Shown: positions 16,701-24,331, counted from the first letter of the stretch. The stretch: DNA of 32,063 nt from Akkermansia sp. (GCA_024405435.1 JAKSOU010000029.1:1-32063), one strand, 5' to 3'. A program made the numbers and translations. Notes: generated from the sequence alone by a model not told the origin.

Positions 16701-16995
16701 CGGATTTCGGGTCGAACACCACCACCAGGTTGTAGACTCCGTTGTTGGAGGAAACGGAGGTCATGTAGTTCATGTTCTGCACGCCGGAGACCTCACGCTC
16801 CAGCGGGGTGCCCACGGAATCCGCCACGGACTGCGCGTCCGCGCCGGGGAAGATGCCCGACAGCTGCACAATGGTGGGGGTGATTTCCGGGTACTGCGCA
16901 ATCGGCAGGTTCTGCAGGCACACCAGGCCCAGCAGGGTGGTCACCACGGCTATCACCGTGGCAATGACGGGGTGCTTGATGAAAAAGGCGCTCAT
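13720..16995 (-). CDS. RND efflux inner-membrane pump, HAE1 (AcrB/MexB-like)
   Basis: This 1091-residue proton-driven drug exporter has the twelve membrane segments and two large periplasmic loops of the hydrophobe/amphiphile efflux-1 family. The start MSAFFIKHPVIATVIAVV is typical. The proton-relay acids sit in GLVVDDAIVVVEAV (TM4, the AcrB Asp407/Asp408 pair), and the TM10 lysine is in GLAAKNAILIVEF. It binds amphiphilic compounds in the periplasm and passes them to the outer-membrane channel. It lies 12 bp after the membrane-fusion gene, so the two are translated from one mRNA. The length is slightly above AcrB (1049), mainly in the C-terminal tail. Substrates cannot be predicted. Confidence 0.98.
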   Translation of the reverse strand: MSAFFIKHPVIATVIAVVTTLLGLVCLQNLPIAQYPEITPTIVQLSGIFPGADAQSVADSVGTPLEREVSGVQNMNYMTSVSSNNGVYNLVVVFDPKSDPDLDQVFTNMRYGQASSRIPTEVLNSGVTIRQMPGLPLVMYALTSPDNSWDPVHFSNYAQIKMVDELKRVPGVGEVNVYGAGRYAIRVWLDTVAMTHLNISAAEVRQAIQQQNTTNPGGKIGADPVPGGQEKTYTVRTQGRLSSPEQFGDIIVRQEEDQIVYLKDIAQIELGSENYSVTGRVNGRASASVVVYQAPGSNAIETVDRLKEVFEKQAAAMPPGLEGELVLDTTTAVRASIKEIRATLIEAVVLVALVVFVFLQSWRATLIPLIAVPVSLLSTFAVFPILGFTLNTISLLGMVLAIGLVVDDAIVVVEAVQHHIDKGLNPRMAAFAAMQEVSGPVVAIALVLAAVFLPSLLLEGITGTLFKQFAITIAISMLISAFNALTLSPALCTILLRPSTVDRASGHSRLKRIYMRLHDATLGLAFRIFNKGYNGVANTYTAVCGKLSRSLVISIPLLVLFWASIHPLSNKVPGAFLPDEDQGFLLAALIMRPDNSLQVSYDQAVKLENAIWGCDYAKEPEKADPDLKHVTSVVGINILNFVQTPGAAVAFVELKDWKDRPGVTLEEVKKRIEARVYMAGLDGLPMVMQPPAIPGVGVCNGVSMVLLDLEGQGVPYLHENVEKFKAAAERLPEVAQCMHMMMPDTPQKFLTLDKEKCLSHKVDIGAANAILSTYNGSLFVNFFNNFGQQWAVYLQARGEDRTDIDKMEGYFITNRDGDRVPLAAIVNVQDVSDTEFVMHHNIYNGAKLTVMPKPGYSTQQLMVALEKLYATEMDTTRIGMDYEDMSFQENKVRHSASMLEIFAMSGVFAFLILVALYEKWTLPLSVFMTVPIAVAGAYAGLWVMGLELNLYAQVGLVMLVGLAAKNAILIVEFANLELQRGKGLMEATLSAARLRFRPIVMTSLAFILGCLPLMFSTGSGALARESIGTVVVMGMAVATVVGVFLIPCSYVFIMRLFRITFKLNELAEDPDEEGARRYLAADSQHSKQDGI

Positions 16996-17007
16996 GGTGC
17001 GGCGGGT

Positions 17008-18363
17008 TTAGAGCTGGCTGCCCTGCGCGGTGACGGACGGGGTTGTGGAGGCGGGCACGGTGTATTCGAAGGTGGAGGGGGCGAGCGTGCCGAATCCCTC
17101 CTTCAAGCCGTGCTCCCGCATGGTGCGGTTGGCCTTGGCGTAGCGTTCCGCCATCTGCGTGCCTTCCACCACCACGGGTGCATCCGCCGGGTTCTCGTAG
17201 CCGATTTCCTTAAGCCGTTCCGCCATGGTGCCGCTGGTGGCGTACACCACCTGCATCAGCATCGGCGCCCGGCCGCCCTTGCCGTCCGGCATCTCCAGCG
17301 TCACGCTGTCGCCCAGGCGCACGTCAATGCCCGCGGGCGTCTTGTCCGGCGCCACAATGTAGATGTAGCGGTGGCTCATGGAGGCAATCAGGGCGCGGGC
17401 GGGCACCAGGAAGGCGTCCTTCTCCACGCCGGTGACGGCGCGCACGCGCACGGCGGTGCCGCTGCGCAGGGTGTGCGCGGGATTGGGCACGTGGCCGATA
17501 AAGTAGATGGTGCCGGTGCTGCGGCTCACCTCGCTGTCAACGGCCACCACCTTGCCGGAGTGGGGGAACACGGTGTTCTCATCCAGCACAAGCTGGAAAT
17601 CCGTGATGGCCGGGCCCTGCTTCTCGGGGTTGAAATCCTTGTCCGCCAGATTCGGCACCAGCTGCTTGGTGGGCACGGCGAAGTCCACGCGGATGGGGTC
17701 GATGGACGACATGGTGGTGAGCGGCAGCCCGCTGGCGCTCAGCAGCTCGCCCACGCTTGCGGTGGACTTGGAGGCCAGCCCGGTGAAGGGCGCGCGGATG
17801 GTGCAGCGGTCCAGGTTGATTTGTGCGTTCTCCAGGTTGGCCTTGGCCTGGCCCACCTGGGCTTCTGCGGCGGTGAGCGCGGCCTTGGCCTCCTTGCGCA
17901 CCTGCAGGGCGTCCGTATAGTTCTTCTCGGAAACCGTGCCGGACTTCACCAGGCCGGTGTAGCGCTTCACGTCCTGCTCCGCCTGCTCGAAGGTGGCCTG
18001 GGCGCGCTGCACGCTGGCCTGGGCGGCGGCCACGTTGGCCTCCGCCATGTCCACCGCCGCCTTGTAGCTGGCGGGGTCGATTTGGAAGAGCACATCGCCC
18101 TCCTGGCACCAGGCGCCGTCCTTGTACACCTGCTTGAGCAGGCGGCCTGAAACCTCCGGGCGGATATCCGCCTCCTCCACGCCGCGCAGGTGCCCGAACC
18201 ACGTCTGGTACAGCGTCACGTCGCGCTGCACCATGTTCATCACGCTCACCTTCACGGGCGGCATGGCCTGCGCCGCCTGCTGCGCGTTCTCCTTCTCGCA
18301 TCCGGTGCCGCACAGAAGCGCGGCCCCGCCCACGGCTATCGTCAATATCGTCTTGGTGTTCAT
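17008..18363 (-). CDS. RND efflux membrane fusion protein (AcrA-like lipoprotein)
   Basis: The 451-residue adaptor links the inner-membrane pump to the outer-membrane channel. It has a signal peptide ending in a weak lipobox (GTGC, Cys22) and the family segment YQTWFGHLRGVEEADIRPEV. The lipoyl domain is interrupted by a coiled-coil hairpin rich in Ala, Gln and Glu (about residues 90-180), and beta-barrel and membrane-proximal domains follow. A C-terminal extension of about 60 residues beyond the usual AcrA end is rich in Thr and Ser. I chose the ATG at 18363 because the longer frame overlaps marR and lacks a signal. The start lies five bases after the marR stop, so the genes are co-transcribed. 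Confidence 0.95.
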   Translation of the reverse strand: MNTKTILTIAVGGAALLCGTGCEKENAQQAAQAMPPVKVSVMNMVQRDVTLYQTWFGHLRGVEEADIRPEVSGRLLKQVYKDGAWCQEGDVLFQIDPASYKAAVDMAEANVAAAQASVQRAQATFEQAEQDVKRYTGLVKSGTVSEKNYTDALQVRKEAKAALTAAEAQVGQAKANLENAQINLDRCTIRAPFTGLASKSTASVGELLSASGLPLTTMSSIDPIRVDFAVPTKQLVPNLADKDFNPEKQGPAITDFQLVLDENTVFPHSGKVVAVDSEVSRSTGTIYFIGHVPNPAHTLRSGTAVRVRAVTGVEKDAFLVPARALIASMSHRYIYIVAPDKTPAGIDVRLGDSVTLEMPDGKGGRAPMLMQVVYATSGTMAERLKEIGYENPADAPVVVEGTQMAERYAKANRTMREHGLKEGFGTLAPSTFEYTVPASTTPSVTAQGSQL

Positions 18364-18368
18364 TTTGT

Positions 18369-18833
18369 TCAAGTGTTTTGCAGGATGTTGCGGGCCATGC
18401 GGCCCAGAAAATCGTTCAGCTGCCTCTTCTCCGCGGCGGTGAAGCCCGCCAGCATGCGCGCCTCCAGGCGCTCGATGGCCCCGCGCGCCTGCTCGTGCCT
18501 CTTGTGGTAGTACGGCGTCAGGTACGCGTGTTTCACGCGCCCGTCCTCGCTGTCGAACGCGGTGCGCACCAGCCCCTTTTCCTCCAGGCGGCTCAGCAGC
18601 CCCTTCACCGTGGTGTGGCTCACGTTCAGGTGGTGCTCGATGTCGCGCTGCGACACCGCTTCCGCATCCCCGCGGCGGCTTTCCAGGTACAGAAGCACGC
18701 GGCACTGCGCCGGCGTGATGTCCGGCGACCCCTCCATCTCCGCGTACAGCGCCTCCGCGCGGTCCACGATCATCTTCATCTGGAACCCCGTGTGGCTGCG
18801 CGTTTCCTTGTTAGGATGTGAAGCATGCTTCAT
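18369..18833 (-). CDS. MarR family transcriptional regulator of the efflux operon
   Basis: This 154-residue winged-helix protein is the first gene of the operon and its probable repressor. The central region has the MarR pattern: TPAQCRVLLYLESR, the recognition helix VSHTTVKGLLSRLEEKGLV, and the wing with the SEDGRVKHAYLTP segment. N- and C-terminal helices form the dimer interface. MarR proteins bind palindromes and let go when a phenolic or drug-like ligand binds. A perfect 8-bp palindrome covers its own -35 box, so autoregulation is likely. The start codon at 18833 is 12 bases after the -10 box, and the first codons contain a second, 14-bp palindrome. Confidence 0.93.
   Translation of the reverse strand: MKHASHPNKETRSHTGFQMKMIVDRAEALYAEMEGSPDITPAQCRVLLYLESRRGDAEAVSQRDIEHHLNVSHTTVKGLLSRLEEKGLVRTAFDSEDGRVKHAYLTPYYHKRHEQARGAIERLEARMLAGFTAAEKRQLNDFLGRMARNILQNT
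18819..18832. promoter_or_regulatory. 14-bp perfect palindrome at the marR start
   Basis: TGAAGCATGCTTCA is a perfect palindrome overlapping codons 1-5 of marR, near the predicted transcription start. It could be a second binding site for the repressor or for another factor, or a hairpin at the 5' end of the mRNA. Confidence 0.4.
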
Positions 18834-18845
18834 AAATCGCCGCAG

Positions 18846-18873
18846 ATTTTACCCGCATCCGGCCATTTGTCAA
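18846..18873 (-). promoter_or_regulatory. marR-efflux operon promoter
   Basis: TTGACA (18868-18873) and TAAAAT (18846-18851) lie 16 bp apart on the minus strand, close to consensus. The predicted RNA start near 18839 leaves a leader of about six bases before the marR ATG. Confidence 0.75.
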
Positions 18874-18887
18874 ATACAATGACAAAT
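18865..18887. promoter_or_regulatory. MarR operator over the -35 box
   Basis: ATTTGTCA (18865-18872) and TGACAAAT (18880-18887) are perfect 8-bp inverted arms separated by 7 bp. One arm covers most of the -35 box. The size and the AT-rich palindromic form match MarR-family operators, so a bound dimer would block RNA polymerase. Confidence 0.7.
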
Positions 18888-18928
18888 TTTAGCCCAACTG
18901 TTTGGGGCAACTCCATCTTGCGCGGCGT

Positions 18929-18961
18929 AAAAAAGCCCGCCCGGCGTGCACCGGGCGGGCT
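18929..18961 (-). terminator. tpiA terminator
   Basis: AGCCCGCCCGG (18934-18944) pairs with CCGGGCGGGCT (18951-18961) around a 6-base loop. On the minus strand six T follow the stem. It ends tpiA just before the efflux promoter. Confidence 0.92.
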
Positions 18962-18985
18962 GGAAAAGGGAATTGGCGGGGTGCC

Positions 18986-19759
18986 TTACTTCGCGGCGCG
19001 GATGATGGCGGCGAAGGAATCCGCCTTCAGGGATGCGCCGCCCACCAGGGCGCCGTCGATATCCGGCTGGCTCATCAGCTCCGCGGCGTTGGCCGGCTTC
19101 ACGGAGCCGCCGTACTGCAGGCGCACCTTCTCCGCGGCCTCCGCGCCCACCGTGTCGGCAAGCACGCTGCGGATGAACGCATGGGCGGCCTGGGCGTCAG
19201 CGGCGGAGGCGGTCTTGCCGGTGCCGATGGCCCACACGGGCTCGTAGGCGATCACGATGCCCGCCACCTGTTCCGGCGTGAGGTCTGCGATACCTTCCAC
19301 CACCTGGGTCTTGAGCACGGTTTCCAGCTGGCCGGCCTCGCGCTGCTCCAGGGTCTCGCCGATGCAGTAGATGGGGATGATGCCGGCGGCGAGGGCCTTC
19401 TTGATCTTCTTGTTGATGTAGGCGTTGGTCTCGCCGTGGTACTGGCGGCGCTCGCTGTGGCCCACCACCACGTACTTGCAGCCAAGCTCCGTGAGCATGG
19501 CCGTGGAGATTTCACCCGTGAACGCCCCGTTGTCGCGGTCGCTCACGTCCTGCGCGCCCACACCCACGCAGGTGCAGCCGTTCAGGGCGTCCATCACCGC
19601 GGGAATGGTCACGAAGGGCGGCACGATGACCGCATCGGCCTTCTTCTCGCAGGCGCACGCGCTCTTGAATTCCTCCTTGAGGGCGGCCATGAACTCGCGG
19701 GCCTCCTTGGGGCCCATGTTCATCTTCCAGTTTGCAGCAATAATCGGTGTACGTGACAT
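18986..19759 (-). CDS. tpiA: triosephosphate isomerase
   Basis: The 257-residue TIM-barrel enzyme interconverts dihydroxyacetone phosphate and glyceraldehyde 3-phosphate in glycolysis. Catalytic motifs are complete: AANWKMN with Asn10 and Lys12, the His in VVVGHSERR, the catalytic Glu in IAYEPVWAIGTG followed by the flexible phosphate loop, and the GGSVKPANA phosphate-binding segment. The ATG at 19759 gives the usual N-terminus. It is a single-gene unit with its own promoter and terminator. Confidence 0.98.
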   Translation of the reverse strand: MSRTPIIAANWKMNMGPKEAREFMAALKEEFKSACACEKKADAVIVPPFVTIPAVMDALNGCTCVGVGAQDVSDRDNGAFTGEISTAMLTELGCKYVVVGHSERRQYHGETNAYINKKIKKALAAGIIPIYCIGETLEQREAGQLETVLKTQVVEGIADLTPEQVAGIVIAYEPVWAIGTGKTASAADAQAAHAFIRSVLADTVGAEAAEKVRLQYGGSVKPANAAELMSQPDIDGALVGGASLKADSFAAIIRAAK

Positions 19760-19791
19760 AGCTTTTGATGTGTCGGGTTGTGACGCCGCCC

Positions 19792-19820
19792 ACCATACCC
19801 CGCCCGCCCGCGGATGTCAA
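19792..19820 (-). promoter_or_regulatory. tpiA promoter
   Basis: TTGACA (19815-19820) and TATGGT (19792-19797) have a 17-bp spacer on the minus strand. The transcript would carry a leader of about 26 nt. Confidence 0.7.
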
Positions 19821-19930
19821 GCGTTAATCCGTTGCGCCGCCATCTCGCGCGCATGTGTCGCGGCATAATTGTTATTGAACCTGTTTGGCGGGGGCGTTGT
19901 CATTGCTGCGGAGTCAATCCGCATCCGATT

Positions 19931-20212
19931 ATGAACAACAAGAACATCACACGTTACACCTACGAGAACACCGATTTCCAGGGCTGGCGCGTCAGCATCC
20001 AGCGCCGCGGCAGGATCATCACCCGCTACTTCTCCGACCTGCAGTGCGGGTCCGAGGAGGAGGCCCACAGGCAGGCCTTGGAGTACCGGGACAGCATTTT
20101 CGCGCAGATGGCGGCCAACCGCAACAACCTGGAGGCATTCATGGACCGCGAGCTGGAGAACGTGCAGCAAATCCTGCGCGAGAAGGAGCGCGGCTACTCC
20201 GCGGGGGCCTGA
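19931..20212 (+). CDS. small AP2-like DNA-binding protein (putative)
   Basis: The 93-residue protein contains a segment resembling the AP2 fold found in plant regulators and in phage and integrase DNA-binding domains: GWRVSIQRRGRIITRYFSD, then GSEEEAHRQALEYRD. These would be the three-stranded sheet and the packing helix. A coiled, charged C-terminal helix follows. Small stand-alone proteins of this kind may bind DNA, but no target is known. The ATG at 19931 gives the compact domain; the longer open frame from 19814 is less likely because it overlaps the tpiA promoter. Its last 19 bases overlap the 3' end of the convergent gene at 20194. Confidence 0.6.
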   Translation: MNNKNITRYTYENTDFQGWRVSIQRRGRIITRYFSDLQCGSEEEAHRQALEYRDSIFAQMAANRNNLEAFMDRELENVQQILREKERGYSAGA

Positions 20213-20580
20213 AGCTGCGGCGCCAGTGCGTCCGCCAGCTCGGCGCAGCGGTAGAATTCCGCCTGCTCCAGGCGCTGGAACTGGATGGCCAGGCGCTGCA
20301 CCGCCTCCGCCAGGCGCGTCTTGACCCCCGGCGTGTTGTCGATGTAGTTCCAGAGGGCATCCTCATCCGCGCCGCGCATGGCCGCCAGCCCCTGCAGGCA
20401 GGCGCGCAGCTCCGGCAGCACCGCCGCCGCGGAGGCGGCATCGGTCACCCCGGCCAGCAGGGCCGTCTCTTGGCAGAGGGCCTCTTCCAGCGCGCAGCAC
20501 GCCTGCTGCGGCGTTTCCGCCGCAACCGCGGCGGAACACACGCACACACACGCGCCGAATATTGTGGACCGGGCCGTCAT
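20194..20580 (-). CDS. small exported protein, function unknown
   Basis: The 128-residue protein starts with a signal peptide (MTARSTIFGACVCVCSAAVAA, likely cleaved after AVAA). An alanine-rich helical mature part with several cysteines follows. No family is recognised. It is predicted to be periplasmic. A strong promoter precedes it, with the -10 box ending nine bases before the ATG, so the mRNA is almost leaderless. The end of the gene runs 19 bp into the convergent AP2-like gene, so the two mRNAs are complementary at their 3' ends. Confidence 0.65.
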   Translation of the reverse strand: MTARSTIFGACVCVCSAAVAAETPQQACCALEEALCQETALLAGVTDAASAAAVLPELRACLQGLAAMRGADEDALWNYIDNTPGVKTRLAEAVQRLAIQFQRLEQAEFYRCAELADALAPQLQAPAE

Positions 20581-20589
20581 ACGATGGCC

Positions 20590-20618
20590 ATGATATAGGC
20601 GGGAACCCTCATTGTCAA
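20590..20618 (-). promoter_or_regulatory. promoter of the small exported protein gene
   Basis: TTGACA (20613-20618), 17 bp, TATCAT (20590-20595) on the minus strand is near consensus. The start near 20583 leaves only about three bases before the ATG. Confidence 0.7.
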
Positions 20619-20660
20619 GGCCGGGAAGCCGATTCCGCGGTTAATGGGCTGCCGGAACGC

Positions 20661-21767
20661 TCAAAGCTTGATGAACACCTTGCGGCGGTAGAGGAACAGC
20701 GCCGCCAGCCAGACCAGGAGCAGGGCGGTGGCGGCGTAGGCTACCGGCAGCCAGTGGGGCTCCAGCAGGCTTTGCCACACGCCGCAGGTGAGGCGGCGCG
20801 CCAGGTTTTCCATGGGAAGCAGGTTGACCAGCAAATAGAGGAACAGCGCGTTGCACCCGACCACTTGGAGAGGGAAAGCCCACTTGCGCCACGGCAGGAT
20901 GTCCAGCAGCAGATGGAACAGGGCCAGCAGCAGGGAGCAGACTCCCGCCGCCGCCAGCACGAACCCGGCGGTCCAGATGTTCTTGATGCACGGCAGGAAC
21001 ATGGAGGCCGCGATGAGCGCCACGCCCGCCGCCGCCATCAGCCCCAGGCCTTTCCGCGCCGGCCGGGAGAGCAGGCTGCCGGCCGCAAAGCCGAACAGGC
21101 ACAGCGCCGTGGCGGAGACGATGCAGAGCGGGCCCTCCGGGTCGAACTCCGCGCGGTACAGGCGCCCCGGGCACAGCAGGGCGTCAACCTGCGCGTTGAA
21201 ACTTCCCGCCACCGTGTAATCCCCGCCCAGGTGCTGGCAGAGCCCCACCGCCAGCAGGATGACGCCGCCGCACACCGCGCAGGAAAGCGCGCTGCGCCGC
21301 AGCAGGAGGGCCAGGGAGCCCGCCAGCGCGCCGGATAGGCCGATGAGGCCCAGGACGGACGCACAGCGCATGCCGGCATCCAGGCTGACCATGCCGTTCA
21401 CGGCCCAGCCCAGCACCACCAGGATGGCGGCGCGCACCCACATTTTCCCGAGAAGACGCGGCCACCCAATTCCCTGCTGCGCGCGGCGTGCCAGTGAGAG
21501 CCGCATGGATGCACCCGCCAGGAACACGAACAGGGGGAACACCAAATCGTACGCCACCAGGCCCTCCCAATCCACATGGGTGAGCTGCTGCCGCAAGCCC
21601 TGCGCCGCCGCGCTGTCCGGCGCGGCCCCGGCAATGGCGTACGCCAGGGTGTCCAGCCCGGCTATGATGAGCATGTCCAGCCCGCGCAGGGCGTCCAGGC
21701 TCGCCAGGCGGGCGGGCTTTCCTGCCTGTCCGCCGCAATCCTCCAGCGTGTCTGCGGGTGTGCTCAT
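20661..21767 (-). CDS. membrane acetyltransferase, HGSNAT/NagX/DUF5009 type
   Basis: The 368-residue polytopic protein has about ten membrane segments and the marks of the heparan-alpha-glucosaminide N-acetyltransferase group: RLASLDALRGLDML at the first segment, then HVDWEGLVAYDLVFPLFVF. The second motif corresponds to HASWNGLTVADLVFPWFVF in human HGSNAT, including the conserved His thought to carry the acetyl group. The C-terminal VVGCNALFLYLL motif is also typical. HGSNAT takes acetyl from cytosolic acetyl-CoA and places it on terminal alpha-glucosamine across the membrane. Here it would act on amino sugars in the periplasm. It starts 13 bp after the GH89 gene, so the two form an operon. 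Substrate specificity is inferred. Confidence 0.8.
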   Translation of the reverse strand: MSTPADTLEDCGGQAGKPARLASLDALRGLDMLIIAGLDTLAYAIAGAAPDSAAAQGLRQQLTHVDWEGLVAYDLVFPLFVFLAGASMRLSLARRAQQGIGWPRLLGKMWVRAAILVVLGWAVNGMVSLDAGMRCASVLGLIGLSGALAGSLALLLRRSALSCAVCGGVILLAVGLCQHLGGDYTVAGSFNAQVDALLCPGRLYRAEFDPEGPLCIVSATALCLFGFAAGSLLSRPARKGLGLMAAAGVALIAASMFLPCIKNIWTAGFVLAAAGVCSLLLALFHLLLDILPWRKWAFPLQVVGCNALFLYLLVNLLPMENLARRLTCGVWQSLLEPHWLPVAYAATALLLVWLAALFLYRRKVFIKL

Positions 21768-21780
21768 GGTGGGTTGGCCG

Positions 21781-24303
21781 CTATTTCTTTTTCGGCAGGA
21801 GTTCCACGGAGCCGTAGGAGTTGGTGCCGCCGTTGGAGCGGACGCGTGCGATGATGTGGCAGCTGTTGTTGCCGGCGGTTCCGGCGGGCAGGGTGAAGCG
21901 GTACACGCTGTTGGAGGAGGTGTCGCCGGTGAAGCCGTCTTGCTTCACATCCGCCACGATCTGGCCGTCCAGTTCAATCTTGACCTCCGAGATGTCCAGG
22001 CGGTGGCTGCCGCGCACAAAGCGGAAGCGCACGGCCCCCGCCTGCCGCAAATCCTCCGTGGAGACGGGCCAGGAAATCTCCTTCCACTCGGTGGAAACCT
22101 GGTCCGGCGACCACGTGGCCACCTGCTTGCTGTTGTCCTTGGGCTTCAGGGCATCCGCGGTGATGGACGCGGTTTTGGCGATGAGCTTGACGGCGGCCTC
22201 CACGGGGTCCTTGTACGGCTTGGCCTGGGAAACGCCGTGCCTCTGCTCCACCCAGTTGAGCTCCCACTTGGCCACGTTCACCTTCTCCGCGGGGTTGAAG
22301 CGGCCCTTCATGTGAAGCTGGTGGCGGGGCAGGTAGTAGTCGCGGATGAGGCCGCTCCAGGTGCGGGCGGCGTAGTCGTTGACGGGCGGGCCCCAGACGG
22401 TGATGAGGCGGCGGGCGTTCTTCTCATAGTAGTCCGCCAGCTTCTCGTTGTCCTTGCCGTGCTTGCGGGCGAAGGCGAGCCAGCGGTCCAGGCGGAAGTT
22501 GGGGTGGCTCTCCAGCAGGCGGTCCATGGCCAGCATGTACTCCGTCACCTGGTCGTCCAGCTTCTTGGCCTCCTCGTTGTCGCCCTCCTGCAGGGCGCGG
22601 TCGCAGGCCATGATGAGCAGCTCCACCTTGCCGCCCAGGTATCCGGCGGCGAACTCCTCCAAATCCGCGCGGAAGAGCGGGCTGCCGTGCAGCTTGGGCG
22701 CGGCCTTGGCCAGGGTCTCGATGCCCTTGAAGTAGTCTGCGTTGGAGTTGATGCTGCCCTTGTTGGCGGCACCGGCGCCGCGCAGCCAGTTGTAGTACGG
22801 ATGGTCCGTGAACGTGCCGTACACGGACTTGCACATGAGCGCCCAGAACTCCTCCACCTCCCTGGGGCAGGAGCCGTAGCGGCAGGTGGAGTAGTTTTTC
22901 AGCCACGCGGTGAGGTCCATCCGCTTCTGCGACCACGCGGCGTCGCTCACCAGCTCGTAGATGACCTGGTTGTTCTCGATGCCCTCCGGTGCCATGCCGT
23001 GGCCCGCCAGGCGTCCGCGGTTGGGGGAGTTCAGGGCCTCCAGGTGGCCGTTGGCGTAGAATTCCAGCACGCCGGTGTGGCCGCACTTGCCGCCCATGTT
23101 GGGGATGACGCTGTAAATCCACGGCTTGTTGTAGAAGCCCTTGTGGAAATCCCAGTTCACCTGGTTGTGCCAGTGGTGCTTGTTGTAGTCCACGGCCTCG
23201 TCCAGCAGCATCATCTTGTCGTCCGGCACCTTGCTGATAAGGGCCTCCAGGCTGCGGGAATCCCAGATGCGGCGCTGGAACCCGAACATCCAGCCCTGCA
23301 TCATCCACACGGCGTCCGGGTTGGCGGCGGCTATGGAATCATACACGGCGCGGCCGTAGTCCGCCAGCATCTCGTAGCGCGCGGGCTGCCCGTGCGGCGG
23401 GAAGGGCAGGTCCATCTCGTTGAAGCTGTCGATGAGGTAGTGGGAGCACTTGCCGAACTCCTTCTCCCATTCCTCGATGAACATGGTGCCGATTTTCTTG
23501 AAGAGCGGCTGGTCCGGCGTGATCATCCAGTTGTGCGGCAGGCCGCCGTTCCAGTTGGTCTCCACCAGTTTGATATCCGGGTACAGGCGCTTGAGCGCCT
23601 GCGGCACAAAGCCCGCAAAGCCCGGGCACACCGGGGTCATCCCCAGCGAGCGCATGCGCTCCAGTATCTTGTGCTGCAGCGCGATTTGGTCCGCGTGCCA
23701 CTCCCCGGGCATGGGGCTGTCCAGCGCGCTGATGTTGCCCATGCGCATCCACGGCAGGTGCGCCGGCCCCACAAAGTAGTTCTGGATTTCATCCTCCGTG
23801 AGCCCCAGGCGCTTGAACACGCGCGCGGTGATGGCCTCCTGCGCCACCAGCGCCAGCGGCATGTTGATGCCGTGCAGCGCCATGTAGTCGATTTCCTTCT
23901 CCCAGCGCTTCCAGTCCCAGTACACCATCGAGTATCCGAAGGTGACCACGTTGAAATAGTAGCGGAACTGGAAGGGCGTGGAACCCTCCGTGGCGGAGCC
24001 GTTCTTCCAGGCGCCGGGCTCCACGCGGTTGCCGCTCCAGCTGCAGATGCCGCGGCCCTGCTGCTTGAGTGCGGCGTAGAAGCCGTGGGTGAGTGCCACG
24101 GGGGAGTTGCCGCTCACCTCCACGGTGCCGTTCTTCACTTCCACGCGGTAGTGGTCCGGCTCATTGTCCTTCACGGCGTGGAGCTTCACGGGAACGGTGC
24201 CCCCGGTGAAGCGCTGGATCACATCCTGCGCGGGCTGGCAGATATCCGCTCCAAAGGCGGCGGAAAGGGCCAGGCAAACGGCTGCGGCGGTATGGCGTAA
24301 CAT
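21781..24303 (-). CDS. GH89 alpha-N-acetylglucosaminidase (NAGLU-like), secreted
   Basis: GH89 enzymes remove terminal alpha-linked GlcNAc from heparan sulfate or from gastric-type mucin glycans. The 840-residue protein has a signal peptide (MLRHTAAAVCLALSAAFGA). The catalytic acid/base Glu is E296 in DSFNEMD, matching DTFNEM of human NAGLU, and the likely nucleophile is E440 in GMAPEGI. GFAGFVPQAL and the PNMGG segment are also conserved. About 120 residues at the C-terminus form a beta-rich domain. I start at 24303, not at the open-frame limit 24360, because the extra codons only translate the heptamer repeat. The promoter lies in that repeat. The acetyltransferase gene follows directly. 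Confidence 0.95.
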   Translation of the reverse strand: MLRHTAAAVCLALSAAFGADICQPAQDVIQRFTGGTVPVKLHAVKDNEPDHYRVEVKNGTVEVSGNSPVALTHGFYAALKQQGRGICSWSGNRVEPGAWKNGSATEGSTPFQFRYYFNVVTFGYSMVYWDWKRWEKEIDYMALHGINMPLALVAQEAITARVFKRLGLTEDEIQNYFVGPAHLPWMRMGNISALDSPMPGEWHADQIALQHKILERMRSLGMTPVCPGFAGFVPQALKRLYPDIKLVETNWNGGLPHNWMITPDQPLFKKIGTMFIEEWEKEFGKCSHYLIDSFNEMDLPFPPHGQPARYEMLADYGRAVYDSIAAANPDAVWMMQGWMFGFQRRIWDSRSLEALISKVPDDKMMLLDEAVDYNKHHWHNQVNWDFHKGFYNKPWIYSVIPNMGGKCGHTGVLEFYANGHLEALNSPNRGRLAGHGMAPEGIENNQVIYELVSDAAWSQKRMDLTAWLKNYSTCRYGSCPREVEEFWALMCKSVYGTFTDHPYYNWLRGAGAANKGSINSNADYFKGIETLAKAAPKLHGSPLFRADLEEFAAGYLGGKVELLIMACDRALQEGDNEEAKKLDDQVTEYMLAMDRLLESHPNFRLDRWLAFARKHGKDNEKLADYYEKNARRLITVWGPPVNDYAARTWSGLIRDYYLPRHQLHMKGRFNPAEKVNVAKWELNWVEQRHGVSQAKPYKDPVEAAVKLIAKTASITADALKPKDNSKQVATWSPDQVSTEWKEISWPVSTEDLRQAGAVRFRFVRGSHRLDISEVKIELDGQIVADVKQDGFTGDTSSNSVYRFTLPAGTAGNNSCHIIARVRSNGGTNSYGSVELLPKKK

Positions 24304-24331
24304 GGCGGTGTTTTCTCTCTGAACTGTCTGG

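Noticed and set aside
18364..18705. N-terminal extension of the membrane fusion protein
   Set aside because: It overlaps marR in another frame; the lipoprotein signal starts at 18363.
12214..18833. Efflux operon as a recently acquired resistance island
   Set aside because: Base composition matches its neighbours and no mobile-element ends or direct repeats flank it; it looks like a resident chromosomal pump.
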